In this document: positions 1 to 6,837 of the stretch, piece after piece
Layout of the letters: each line of letters opens with the position of its first letter
Numbering within the stretch: the first letter of the stretch is position 1
Origin: an uncultured delta proteobacterium
GTDB taxonomy: Bacteria > RBG-13-61-14 > DRUE01
Assembly: GCA_903897985.1 (NCBI GenBank)
Contig: CAIUDS010000107.1
Coordinates: 1 to 6,963, forward strand
DNA: 6,963 nt
Direction: 5' to 3'
Position numbers and translations under genes: made by a program
Notes under the pieces: model-generated
The model's database searches: none
Told to the model about the DNA's origin: nothing
The model's input: only the letters and a program-made list of their open reading frames with translations

Positions 1-510
1 ACAAATACCGACAGCAATGTCCCTATAAATGTTTCCGGCCTATCTTCAGGGGTAACCGCAATCTCGGCTGGCAGTTATCATACCTGCGCTCTTACCTCCG
101 GCAGCGGAGTAAAGTGCTGGGGGTATAATGGGGATGGTGAACTTGGGAATGGGACAAAGACCGATAGCAATGTTCCGGTGGATGTTTCCGGCCTATCCTC
201 AGTCGTAGGCGCAATATCTTCGGGCCTCGGGCATACCTGCGCGCTTGATTCCACCGGCGGAGTAAAGTGCTGGGGGCGGAATATTTATGGTCAACTTGGG
301 AACGGCACAAATACCGATAGCAATGTTCCAGTTAATGCTTTCGGGCTATCATCAGGGGTAAGCAATATCTCGGGGCGCTGGGTGCATACTTGTTCCCTTA
401 GCTCCAACGGCGGAATAAAGTGCTGGGGGGATAATTGGGGTGGTCAACTTGGGAATGGGACTTGGACTGGTAGCAATGTTCCAGTGGATGTGATCGGCTT
501 TGGACCTTGA
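1..510 (+). CDS. RCC1-repeat (beta-propeller) protein, C-terminal part, 5' end outside window
   Basis: The frame is open from the first base and ends at TGA 508-510, giving 169 residues of a longer protein. It consists almost entirely of RCC1-type repeats of 51 residues. Each has a His-Thr-Cys-(Ala/Ser)-Leu strand, a Val/Ile-Lys-Cys-Trp-Gly strand, a Gln/Glu-Leu-Gly-Asn-Gly-Thr turn and a Ser-Asn-Val-Pro-Val segment. Three repeats are complete, with cysteine pairs at residues 29/39, 80/90 and 131/141. RCC1 repeats fold into propeller blades. The bacterial KCWG-type versions are usually found in secreted or surface proteins, and the regularly spaced cysteines fit disulfides outside the cytoplasm. 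The protein stops soon after the last blade (Val-Ile-Gly-Phe-Gly-Pro) with no visible C-terminal anchor or sorting domain. Any signal peptide would be upstream of the window. The binding partner is unknown. Family assignment is firm; function is not. Confidence 0.9.
   Translation, partial: TNTDSNVPINVSGLSSGVTAISAGSYHTCALTSGSGVKCWGYNGDGELGNGTKTDSNVPVDVSGLSSVVGAISSGLGHTCALDSTGGVKCWGRNIYGQLGNGTNTDSNVPVNAFGLSSGVSNISGRWVHTCSLSSNGGIKCWGDNWGGQLGNGTWTGSNVPVDVIGFGP
1..510 (+). repeat. In-frame tandem repeat, period 153 nt (51 codons)
   Basis: The segment encoding Thr-x-Thr-(Asp/Gly)-Ser-Asn-Val-Pro starts at 1, 154, 307 and 460, so the spacing is exactly 153 nt each time. The copies are also similar at the nucleotide level, for example in the stretch reading gatagcaatgttcc. 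This suggests recent duplication or homogenisation of propeller blades, not only conserved protein structure. Confidence 0.9.
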
Positions 511-637
511 ATGGGTCGGCGTAGCTTTTTATGGCTTGCCGCTGTTGGTTGCGATTTATTTGAAGCGAAAAAAATCAAGTCTGAAGTCGCGAGCGGTAAG
601 GAATCGGGACTAAAGTCGCGCGCATATTTTTGGTTGT

Positions 638-659
638 GCGCAGGCAGGAGTGCCTGCGC
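638..659. repeat. Palindromic hairpin (9-bp perfect stem, GGAG loop)
   Basis: GCGCAGGCA at 638-646 is the exact reverse complement of TGCCTGCGC at 651-659, with a 4-nt loop. There is no T-run after it (a CACG follows), so it looks more like a REP-type intergenic palindrome than an intrinsic terminator. Confidence 0.75.
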
Positions 660-702
660 CACGAATCTCGGCAGATGACGCTCGCACATTCAAAGCAAAG
701 GA

Positions 703-732
703 TTTATCTGCGTTCATCAGCGTTTATCTGCG
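703..732. repeat. Short direct repeat, period 20 nt
   Basis: TTTATCTGCG occurs at 703-712 and again at 723-732, with a related TTCATCAGCG between them. The pattern resembles the ATCTGCGTTCATCTGCG filler that recurs in intergenic DNA of many environmental genomes. That comparison is from memory, not from a search. Confidence 0.7.
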
Positions 733-742
733 GTTCCATTGA

Positions 743-770
743 GTTCCGCGTTCCGGGTTCCTGGTTCCGT
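743..770. repeat. Heptamer tandem repeat, four units of GTTCCNN
   Basis: Four consecutive 7-nt units are read: gttccgc (743), gttccgg (750), gttcctg (757) and gttccgt (764). A further GTTCC lies just upstream at 733. Such a tract may expand or contract by slippage. It lies outside any gene I call. Confidence 0.8.
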
Positions 771-798
771 GTTTAAAACTCCAGGAAATTCTTTGCGT

Positions 799-815
799 GG
801 GACACTGCGTGTCCC
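799..815. repeat. Small hairpin, 7-bp stem
   Basis: GGGACAC (799-805) pairs with GTGTCCC (809-815) around a 3-nt loop. It could be part of the RNA fold downstream of rtcB (transcribed leftward) or of the RCC1 gene (transcribed rightward). No T-run of terminator length follows on either side. Confidence 0.55.
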
Positions 816-841
816 TTGCCTACTCCGCCGTAGTAGCTAAG

Positions 842-884
842 GCTACGAAGGCTCGTGCTTCGTAGCGTAGTAACGCTACTACGC
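842..884. repeat. Two overlapping CTACG-rich hairpins
   Basis: GCTACGAAG (842-850) pairs perfectly with CTTCGTAGC (858-866). GCGTAGTA (865-872) pairs perfectly with TACTACGC (877-884). The two stems share bases 865-866, so full versions of both compete. A further 5-bp hairpin, GCTCC/GGAGC, lies at 921-933 after another CTTCGTA copy at 914-920. The whole lies in the 3' flank of rtcB. It may be a decayed member of a dispersed palindromic repeat family, or a structured 3' end. Confidence 0.65.
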
Positions 885-956
885 AGAGTAGCACTGGATG
901 CGCCTTCCTTGTCCTTCGTAGCTCCTTCGGAGCGCAGTAGGATGCGGTAAAAGATT

Positions 957-2369
<1,413 letters not shown>

Positions 2370-2529
2370 TTTGAATTTAAGCTTAACATAATCAGATGCG
2401 CGGTCAAAAACCGGCTAGATCATGCAATTTAAAGCTGCGCTACAATGGCGAGCGGGGAAATGGCGGAGGATTGATCTCCAGCCTCCTTTTTCGGCCACAT
2501 CCGCTATCAGCGCTAGTATTTTGACCATG

Positions 2530-2928
2530 CTAATAATATGTCGGATAAAGTCTTTTCAGTTTGACCCGGGCATCTGCGGTGGTGAATCGCCAATTAACCT
2601 TCGTCGCCCGATGATTGCGATCTGATTCCCAGGCCCGAATTTCGCGGATCAAAGTCCCGAGAAAGACCAGGCCGGCGCCCGCGAAGATTTGCTGGTCCCG
2701 CGCGCCCGGCAGCCGCAGGAGCGGAAAAATTGCCGACAGGATTCCGAGCAGGAACGCGGTGTCGCGACAGCGCTTGATGGCCCTGAGGCTGCCTCCGTCT
2801 TTGGACTCCCTGGCCAGCCCCTGGCTGCGCCGCTTGATCAGGGCTTCGCTGATCAGGAACAGGAGGATGGCGCCCGTGAACACGCCGATCGCAATCCATA
2901 GGCCCGGTGCAACCTTTGCCATGCCCAT
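2530..2928 (-). CDS. Small membrane protein, possibly a truncated ICMT-like methyltransferase N-terminal half
   Basis: This 132-residue frame has three hydrophobic segments (about residues 7-30, 56-73 and 78-96) and basic loops. The G+C-rich third codon positions over most of its length support real coding. The layout recalls the N-terminal half of bacterial isoprenylcysteine carboxyl methyltransferase (ICMT)-like membrane proteins: a first helix ending in Ser-Glu-Ala-Leu, an Arg-rich loop with Lys-Asp-Gly-Gly-Ser-Leu, then two helices ending Gly-Thr-Leu-Ile-Arg. The catalytic half of that family (Gly-Pro-Tyr-Arg...Arg-His-Pro) is absent, and I do not find it in the following sequence in any frame. 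The last ~30 codons are richer in A/T, as if the original 3' end had been replaced. An AGGG lies about 8 nt upstream of ATG 2928; the second ATG, two codons in, is an alternative start. It lies 160 bp upstream of rtcB on the same strand. The family link is tentative. Confidence 0.5.
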   Translation of the reverse strand: MGMAKVAPGLWIAIGVFTGAILLFLISEALIKRRSQGLARESKDGGSLRAIKRCRDTAFLLGILSAIFPLLRLPGARDQQIFAGAGLVFLGTLIREIRAWESDRNHRATKVNWRFTTADARVKLKRLYPTYY

Positions 2929-3001
2929 AGCTTACACCCTTTGCCCGGCCGGTTCCTGTTTCACATGAAGCCCAGGAAAACAGTGGTTAGTGGTCAGGGG
3001 C

Positions 3002-3123
3002 CAGCCTGTCCTTAGAAGCCCCTTCCTGCTCGAGCTTCCTGTCGGCGAAGGAGGATGGTCAGTGCTCAGCCTGTCCTCAGAAGCCCCTTCCTGCTCGAGC
3101 TTTCTGTCGGCGAAGGAGGATGG
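3002..3123. repeat. 65-bp direct repeat, two near-identical copies plus partial flanks
   Basis: Copy 1 (3002-3058) and copy 2 (3067-3123) are 57 nt long, start 65 nt apart and differ at only two positions (3013/3078 and 3042/3107, T/C and C/T). A shared GTGGTCAGGGG precedes copy 1 (2990-3000) and recurs after copy 2 (3127-3137), which looks like the start of a third unit. Each copy contains the palindrome GCTCGAGC. The array lies in the intergenic region ahead of the ATPase operon. It has two units with a continuous period and no separate variable spacers, so it is not a CRISPR array. Confidence 0.85.
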
Positions 3124-3159
3124 GCAGTGGTCAGGGGCGGATAAGCGGAAAACCAAAAG

Positions 3160-3188
3160 TTGCGTCCAGACCCAGCCGGTGCTATTTT
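3160..3188 (+). promoter_or_regulatory. Possible sigma-70-type promoter for the ATPase/VWA operon
   Basis: TTGCGT (3160-3165) and TATTTT (3183-3188) are separated by exactly 17 nt and lie just upstream of the ribosome binding site. The implied 5' leader is short, roughly 20-25 nt. Both hexamers match the consensus only partly (3/6 and 4/6), so this is a suggestion. Confidence 0.3.
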
Positions 3189-3205
3189 CAAAGGTAACGA
3201 ATCGC

Positions 3206-3210
3206 AGGAG
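3206..3210 (+). promoter_or_regulatory. Ribosome binding site deciding the ATPase start
   Basis: AGGAG at 3206-3210 is 8 nt from ATG 3219 but only 2 nt from an in-frame GTG at 3213. The spacing favours ATG 3219 as the true start, two codons inside the longest open frame. Confidence 0.7.
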
Positions 3211-3218
3211 TTGTGAAG

Positions 3219-4073
3219 ATGAAAGGCGGGAAGAATATCAAGGAGTTTGAAGGGACGCAGAGTTATGTCCTGGATCCGGAACTGAGGAAGATTGTGAACA
3301 TCACGATCGCGCTGGAGATGCCGCTCTTGCTGAAGGGCGAGCCGGGCACGGGCAAGACCTTGCTCGCGCATGCGATTGCGCAGGACCTGGGGCTCAAGCT
3401 GATCGTGCTCAATGTCAAATCGAACCTCAAGGCGGTGGACGCGCTCTACCTGTATGACACGCTCACGCGCTTGAACGACGCGCGGTTCGGGGACAGCAAA
3501 CGCAATGTCAAGAACATCGAGGACTACATCAAAATGGGCAAGATCGGACAGTCCTTCACCTGCGAGAGCAAGGTGGTGCTTTTGATTGACGAGATAGACA
3601 AGGCCGACACCGATTTCCAGGACGACCTGCTCGATGTTTTGGACCAGATGAGCTTCGACATCATGGAAATTGACAAGACCATCCACGCTATTCACCGCCC
3701 GATCGTGATCATCACCAGCAACGCCAAGAAGGACCTCTCCGACCCGTTCCTCGGCCGGTGCAATTTCCACCACATCGCCTTCCCCAACGCCGAGATGATG
3801 CACTCAATCGTGCGCGCGCATTTCCCGGAGATTGACAAGAACATCGCGCAGGCCGCGGTCGCCGCGTTCTACAGTCTCCGCCGCGTGCCCAATGTCGAGA
3901 AGAAACCTTCGACGCGCGAACTGATCAACTGGATCCGCGCGTTCCTCTCCGACCCCAATTTCAAGGCCAAGGAGTTGGGCAAGGACGGCTACATGCCTTT
4001 CCTGGGAGTGCTTTTCAAAAAGAGCAACGACCTCGAACTCGCCAAGCTCTACCTCAATAACTACAACGGCTGA
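3219..4073 (+). CDS. MoxR-type AAA+ ATPase paired with a VWA protein
   Basis: This 284-residue cytoplasmic AAA+ ATPase is about the usual length for MoxR-like proteins. Visible elements are Walker A Gly-Glu-Pro-Gly-Thr-Gly-Lys-Thr (40-47), Walker B Leu-Leu-Ile-Asp-Glu-Ile-Asp (121-127), sensor 1 Thr-Ser-Asn (166-168), a probable arginine finger in Leu-Gly-Arg-Cys (Arg180), and a sensor 2-like Ser-Thr-Arg-Glu-Leu (231-235, Arg233). Family members form hexameric rings that use ATP to remodel or metallate a target, usually with a VWA-domain partner encoded beside them. Here the partner gene starts 6 nt after the stop, so the two are surely co-transcribed. A ribosome binding site supports the ATG chosen, and a weak promoter lies upstream. 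Close relatives include CoxD/NorQ-like ATPases, but no carbon monoxide dehydrogenase or nitric oxide reductase genes are in view, so the target is unknown. Confidence 0.92.
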   Translation: MKGGKNIKEFEGTQSYVLDPELRKIVNITIALEMPLLLKGEPGTGKTLLAHAIAQDLGLKLIVLNVKSNLKAVDALYLYDTLTRLNDARFGDSKRNVKNIEDYIKMGKIGQSFTCESKVVLLIDEIDKADTDFQDDLLDVLDQMSFDIMEIDKTIHAIHRPIVIITSNAKKDLSDPFLGRCNFHHIAFPNAEMMHSIVRAHFPEIDKNIAQAAVAAFYSLRRVPNVEKKPSTRELINWIRAFLSDPNFKAKELGKDGYMPFLGVLFKKSNDLELAKLYLNNYNG

Positions 4074-4076
4074 GGA
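4072..4076 (+). promoter_or_regulatory. Shine-Dalgarno overlapping the ATPase stop (translational coupling)
   Basis: GAGGA at 4072-4076 begins inside the TGA stop of the ATPase gene and lies 3 nt before ATG 4080. The short spacing and overlap suggest that ribosomes finishing the ATPase gene re-initiate on the VWA gene, keeping the two products in proportion. Confidence 0.5.
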
Positions 4077-4079
4077 CGC

Positions 4080-5279
4080 ATGTTCATCCCCTTCTTCTAT
4101 GGACTTCGCACCGCGGGCATTCCGGTCACGCCCACCGCGTTCCTCCGATTGCAAAAGGCCCTGGACCTGGGCCTGGTTAATTCGCTGGAGGATTTCTACA
4201 TCGCGGCCCGCGCGGTCATGATCAAGAGCGAGCGTTACTTCGACCTTTATGACCGCTTGTTCGCGCACCATTTCCAGGGTGCGGAACTCAAGCTGCCCGA
4301 GGAGCAGGAACTGGAGGACCTGGTCAAACAGTTGTTGCAGGACTGGCTGAAGGACCCGAAGGAACTAGCGGAGCTGATGGGGATCAAGGAAGAGGAACTG
4401 AAACAGTATAGCCCGGAAGAGTTGATCAAGTATTTTCTGGAGCGGTTGAAGGAACAGACCGAGCGGCACGACCGCGGCAGCAAATGGATCGGCACCCGCG
4501 GGACCTCGCCGGTCGGGCACAGCGGCTACCACCCCGGCGGGATGAGGGTGGGCGGCGCCGGCGGGAACAAGAGCGCGATCAAGGTTGCGCTCGAGCGGCG
4601 CTGGAAGGACTATGCGTATGAGGGTCCGATAGATGCGAGTCAGATCGCCGAGGCCTTGAAGCGGCTGCGGCATTTGCAGCCGGCGGGTCCGAAGGACGAG
4701 CTGAACATCCGCGAGACGATCTATCAGACGGTGCGCAAGGCCGGCGAGATCGAGATTATTTTCGACCGCCGTTTGAAGGACAAGCTCAAGGTGATCCTGA
4801 TGATGGACAACGGCGGCTGGTCCATGGACCCCTATATTGACATCTGCCGCACCCTGTTCAAATACGCGAACGACAATTTCAAGGAAGTGAAAACCTTTTA
4901 CTTCCATAATTGCATCTACGACCGGGTCTATGAGGACCCGCAACGCCGGACCAAACAAATGAAGACCCTCGAGTTTGCAAGGAGCGACCCGGACTCGCGC
5001 CTGATCATCGTGGGCGACGCCAGCATGGCGCCTTACGAGCTGACGCATGCGAACGGGAGCATCGAATACGAGGACTACCAGACCCGCTCGGGCCTGTGGT
5101 GGCTCCAATATCTGGCCCGCAATTTCCCGCATGCGATCTGGCTCAACCCCAAGCTGAGCGAGGAATGGGAATATACCGCGGGGGCTTACACCATCACCCA
5201 GGTCCGCCAGGTCTTCCCCATGTTCGACTTCACGCTTGATGGATTGGAAGCCGCGGTGAACCAACTCGTCAAAAAATAG
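4080..5279 (+). CDS. CoxE-like VWA-domain protein with atypical MIDAS
   Basis: This 399-residue protein is the partner of the upstream AAA+ ATPase. The N-terminal helical part (about 1-125) opens with Phe-Phe-Tyr-Gly-Leu-Arg-Thr-Ala-Gly-Ile-Pro-Val, as CoxE-like proteins do. It contains a charged, probably coiled segment (70-130) rich in Glu and Lys. A glycine-rich linker (139-163) follows, then a VWA fold from about 235 to the end. The metal-ion-dependent adhesion site, normally Asp-x-Ser-x-Ser, reads Asp-Asn-Gly-Gly-Trp-Ser (243-248), keeping the Asp and a shifted Ser. Val-Gly-Asp-Ala-Ser-Met (311-316) sits where a later metal-binding loop would be expected. No signal peptide or membrane segment is seen, so it is cytoplasmic. 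By family, it probably bridges the ATPase ring to a substrate protein. The substrate cannot be named from this context. I believe the variant MIDAS occurs in related proteins, but this is from memory. Confidence 0.88.
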   Translation: MFIPFFYGLRTAGIPVTPTAFLRLQKALDLGLVNSLEDFYIAARAVMIKSERYFDLYDRLFAHHFQGAELKLPEEQELEDLVKQLLQDWLKDPKELAELMGIKEEELKQYSPEELIKYFLERLKEQTERHDRGSKWIGTRGTSPVGHSGYHPGGMRVGGAGGNKSAIKVALERRWKDYAYEGPIDASQIAEALKRLRHLQPAGPKDELNIRETIYQTVRKAGEIEIIFDRRLKDKLKVILMMDNGGWSMDPYIDICRTLFKYANDNFKEVKTFYFHNCIYDRVYEDPQRRTKQMKTLEFARSDPDSRLIIVGDASMAPYELTHANGSIEYEDYQTRSGLWWLQYLARNFPHAIWLNPKLSEEWEYTAGAYTITQVRQVFPMFDFTLDGLEAAVNQLVKK

Positions 5280-5328
5280 GGGCGCATCCCTCGTAGGCGC
5301 TGAGCCCGGCTCCGCCCGCAGGGAACGC
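5280..5328. other. Convergent 49-bp intergenic gap with a weak inverted repeat
   Basis: The VWA gene (+) and the sulfatase gene (-) end facing each other here. CTGAGC (5300-5305) is the inverse of GCTCAG (5327-5332), which overlaps the sulfatase stop codon, with a G+C-rich 21-nt loop. There is no T-run, so a shared bidirectional terminator is possible but unproven. Confidence 0.35.
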
Positions 5329-6687
5329 TCAGACTTTCATTCCCCTCCCGAAATTCTTCTGCCAGTCCTCAACCTCGGCCGAGAATTGCTGGAACACTTC
5401 CGGATAGAGCGCGGACACATTGTAAGATTCGTTGGGATCGTCCTCCAGGTCGAAGAGCCACGGGCCCTGGGCCTGTCCGACCGGGGAATAGTAAACATAA
5501 TGCCGGAGCTGATACTTGAAGCGTTGAGACCGGACCGCCTCCAGGGTTTTGCCCTTGTAATAATATAGGCGCTCATGCGGGCCGGCCTGAGCCTGGCTGC
5601 AAAGGACCGGGAGCAGGTTCCTGCCGTCAATCACCCGGTCGCCCGGAACCTCGGCGCCGGCCACAGCCAGGCTGGTCGCGAACAAGTCGAAGTTCATTCC
5701 CATCAGGCTCGAGGTTTTGCCTGCGGCGATTTTGCCCGGCCACCGGGCCAGGAACGGCACATTCATGCCGCCGTCAAAGCTGTCATTCTTTCTGCCCCGG
5801 CGGTATCCGGGATTGCCCTGGTACCAGGGTCCGTTGTCGCTCGTGAAGATGACCAGGGTATTTTCGGCCAGGCCCAGCTCGGCGAGGAGCGCGAGGATTT
5901 TGCCGGCGCTCCAATCAATCTCCTCGACGCAGTCGCCGTAGAGCCCGCCTTTGCTCTTGCCGCGAAAATCGGGCGAGGCATGGAGCGGCTGATGAGGGAA
6001 GGTGTGGGCGAGGTAGAGAAAAAAGGGCCGGTCCTGATTTTGCTTGATGAACCAGAGCGCCTCATCCGCGTATTTTCCGGTGAGCAGGTCCTGGTTGCAG
6101 GGGCTTTTCTCAACGATCTCGCCGTTGCGCCAGAGCGGGAGCGGAATCATGTCGTTGCTGTAGAGCAGGCCCAGGTAATGGTCAAACCCGCGGTCATTGG
6201 GCCGGAACCCGGACCGGTCGCCCAAATGCCATTTGCCCAGGCAGCAGGTGGCATAACCCGCTTTTTTCATCAAGTCCGCGACCGTGATTTCGTCCTTGGG
6301 CAGGGCCAGAGCCGCGCCGCCCGCCACGATCCGGGTATTGACCACGGCCCCCACGCCCGTGCTCGGAAACAACACCTGGGTGATTTTGGTCCTCGGAGGG
6401 TAGCGCCCGGTGAGTAGCCCGGCCCGGCTCGGAGAGCAGACCGGCGCGGAGGAGTAGAAATTCGTTAACTTGATTCCCTCGCCAGCCATCCGGTCCAGGT
6501 TGGGCGTCGCGATCGCCTCCGACCCATAACAACCCAAGTCGCCAAAACCCAGGTCGTCGCAGAGAATGATGATGATATTGGGCCGCTTCGCCCCGGTCGA
6601 GATCAACGGCCCGGCCAACCCGCGCCTGGCCATTGCCATCCCCGCCGCGGCCACCAGAGAACCCTTGACAAATTTTCTTCGGTCCAT
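5329..6687 (-). CDS. Tat-exported sulfatase, arylsulfatase A family (type I, formylglycine-dependent)
   Basis: This 452-residue protein hydrolyses a sulfate ester, probably of a glycan, outside the cytoplasm. The N-terminus has a twin-arginine signal: Arg3-Arg4-Lys-Phe-Val-Lys, then a hydrophobic stretch to about residue 20 and a likely cleavage near 25. The sulfatase core begins at Arg-Pro-Asn-Ile-Ile (35-39), with metal ligands Asp44-Asp45. Signature 1, Cys-Ser-Pro-Ser-Arg-Ala-Gly (84-90), marks Cys84 for conversion to formylglycine, so a modifying enzyme must be encoded elsewhere. Signature 2 contains Gly-Lys-Trp-His-Leu-Gly (151-156). Asp284-Asn285 complete the metal site, and His232/His236 lie in the Pro-His-Gln-Pro-Leu-His loop. 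The Leu-Phe-Asp-Leu-Glu-Asp-Asp-Pro-Asn-Glu segment (411-420) is the usual C-terminal family motif. ATG 6687 is supported by a strong ribosome binding site. The substrate is not predictable, and no other glycan-degrading genes are in view. Confidence 0.95.
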   Translation of the reverse strand: MDRRKFVKGSLVAAAGMAMARRGLAGPLISTGAKRPNIIIILCDDLGFGDLGCYGSEAIATPNLDRMAGEGIKLTNFYSSAPVCSPSRAGLLTGRYPPRTKITQVLFPSTGVGAVVNTRIVAGGAALALPKDEITVADLMKKAGYATCCLGKWHLGDRSGFRPNDRGFDHYLGLLYSNDMIPLPLWRNGEIVEKSPCNQDLLTGKYADEALWFIKQNQDRPFFLYLAHTFPHQPLHASPDFRGKSKGGLYGDCVEEIDWSAGKILALLAELGLAENTLVIFTSDNGPWYQGNPGYRRGRKNDSFDGGMNVPFLARWPGKIAAGKTSSLMGMNFDLFATSLAVAGAEVPGDRVIDGRNLLPVLCSQAQAGPHERLYYYKGKTLEAVRSQRFKYQLRHYVYYSPVGQAQGPWLFDLEDDPNESYNVSALYPEVFQQFSAEVEDWQKNFGRGMKV

Positions 6688-6694
6688 CCTCGTA

Positions 6695-6699
6695 CCTCC
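6695..6699 (-). promoter_or_regulatory. Ribosome binding site of the sulfatase gene
   Basis: Read on the minus strand, GGAGG lies 7 nt before ATG 6687, a near-ideal spacing. It fixes the start at the residue that places the twin-arginine motif at positions 3-4. Confidence 0.8.
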
Positions 6700-6714
6700 C
6701 AGACCTGATTGATA

Positions 6715-6837
6715 TTACTTTCTGGCCATTTTGTTAATAAACTTTTCAAAAGAAATCGTTATTATGCCTAATTCCCTTGCTCTGCCGGTAGCTTTGGTTT
6801 CTCTTTCATCAATCACCAAGGTCCTGCCCCTTAGCAG
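6715..6837 (-). pseudogene. 3' remnant of an unrecognised gene, truncated at a palindromic element
   Basis: On the minus strand a frame of about 40 codons ends at TAA (6715-6717). It reads Leu-Val-Ile-Asp-Glu-Arg-Glu, then Gly-Arg-Ala-Arg-Glu-Leu-Gly-Ile-Ile-Thr-Ile-Ser-Phe-Glu-Lys-Phe and ends Met-Ala-Arg-Lys. This looks like a genuine protein C-terminus. The Ile-Asp-Glu-x(n)-Ala-Arg-Glu-Leu-Gly-Ile pattern recalls the ends of PIN-domain toxin-like proteins, but the match is too short to name. Going upstream, the frame runs into the inverted-repeat element beginning at 6838 and meets an in-frame stop inside it. A GTG at 6861 within the element could start a 48-residue product, but without a convincing ribosome binding site. 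It is A+T-richer than its neighbours and ends 27 nt before the sulfatase start on the same strand. I read it as a gene broken by insertion or rearrangement. Confidence 0.5.

Larger units (their letters stand above)
511..956. other. 446-bp intergenic region made of short repeats and palindromes, no credible gene
   Basis: This stretch separates the RCC1 gene (ends 510, +) from rtcB (ends 957, -), so both genes run into it from their 3' sides. A 55-codon frame begins directly after the RCC1 stop (511-678), but it has no recognisable domain and runs through a hairpin repeat. I therefore do not call it. The rest holds a 9-bp hairpin, a 20-nt direct repeat, a heptamer tandem and several CTACG-rich hairpins, listed separately. 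No hairpin is followed by a T-run in the direction of either gene, so no classic intrinsic terminator is evident. Confidence 0.7.

Noticed and set aside
511..678. 55-codon frame directly after the RCC1 stop
   Set aside because: No ribosome binding site is distinct from the RCC1 end, it runs through a 9-bp hairpin repeat, and it has no recognisable protein features.
2385..2410. Promoter for rtcB (minus-strand TTGACC with TATGTT)
   Set aside because: The two hexamers are only about 11 nt apart, too close for a sigma-70 promoter. At 17-nt spacing the -10 position does not match.
2465..2491. GGAGG...CCTCC plus T-run as an intrinsic terminator
   Set aside because: The stem is only 5 bp with a 12-nt loop, and the T-run is on the plus strand, where no gene lies upstream to be terminated.
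2990..3137. CRISPR array
   Set aside because: There are only two full units of 57 nt with short leftover sequence, the spacing sequence is not variable, and there are no cas genes in the window.
3213..3218. GTG at 3213 as the ATPase start
   Set aside because: The AGGAG would be only 2 nt away. ATG 3219 has the normal 8-nt spacing.
3066..3803. 245-codon minus-strand frame over the ATPase gene and the 65-bp repeat
   Set aside because: It covers the Walker motifs of the ATPase in antisense and starts within its coding region. No domain is visible.
4365..5264. 299-codon minus-strand frame opposite the VWA gene
   Set aside because: The composition (Val/Leu/Arg/Gln rich, no domain) is typical of antisense shadows. 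The plus-strand VWA protein is clearly the real product.
5575..6417. 280-codon plus-strand frame opposite the sulfatase
   Set aside because: Antisense shadow of a well-supported sulfatase, with no recognisable motif.
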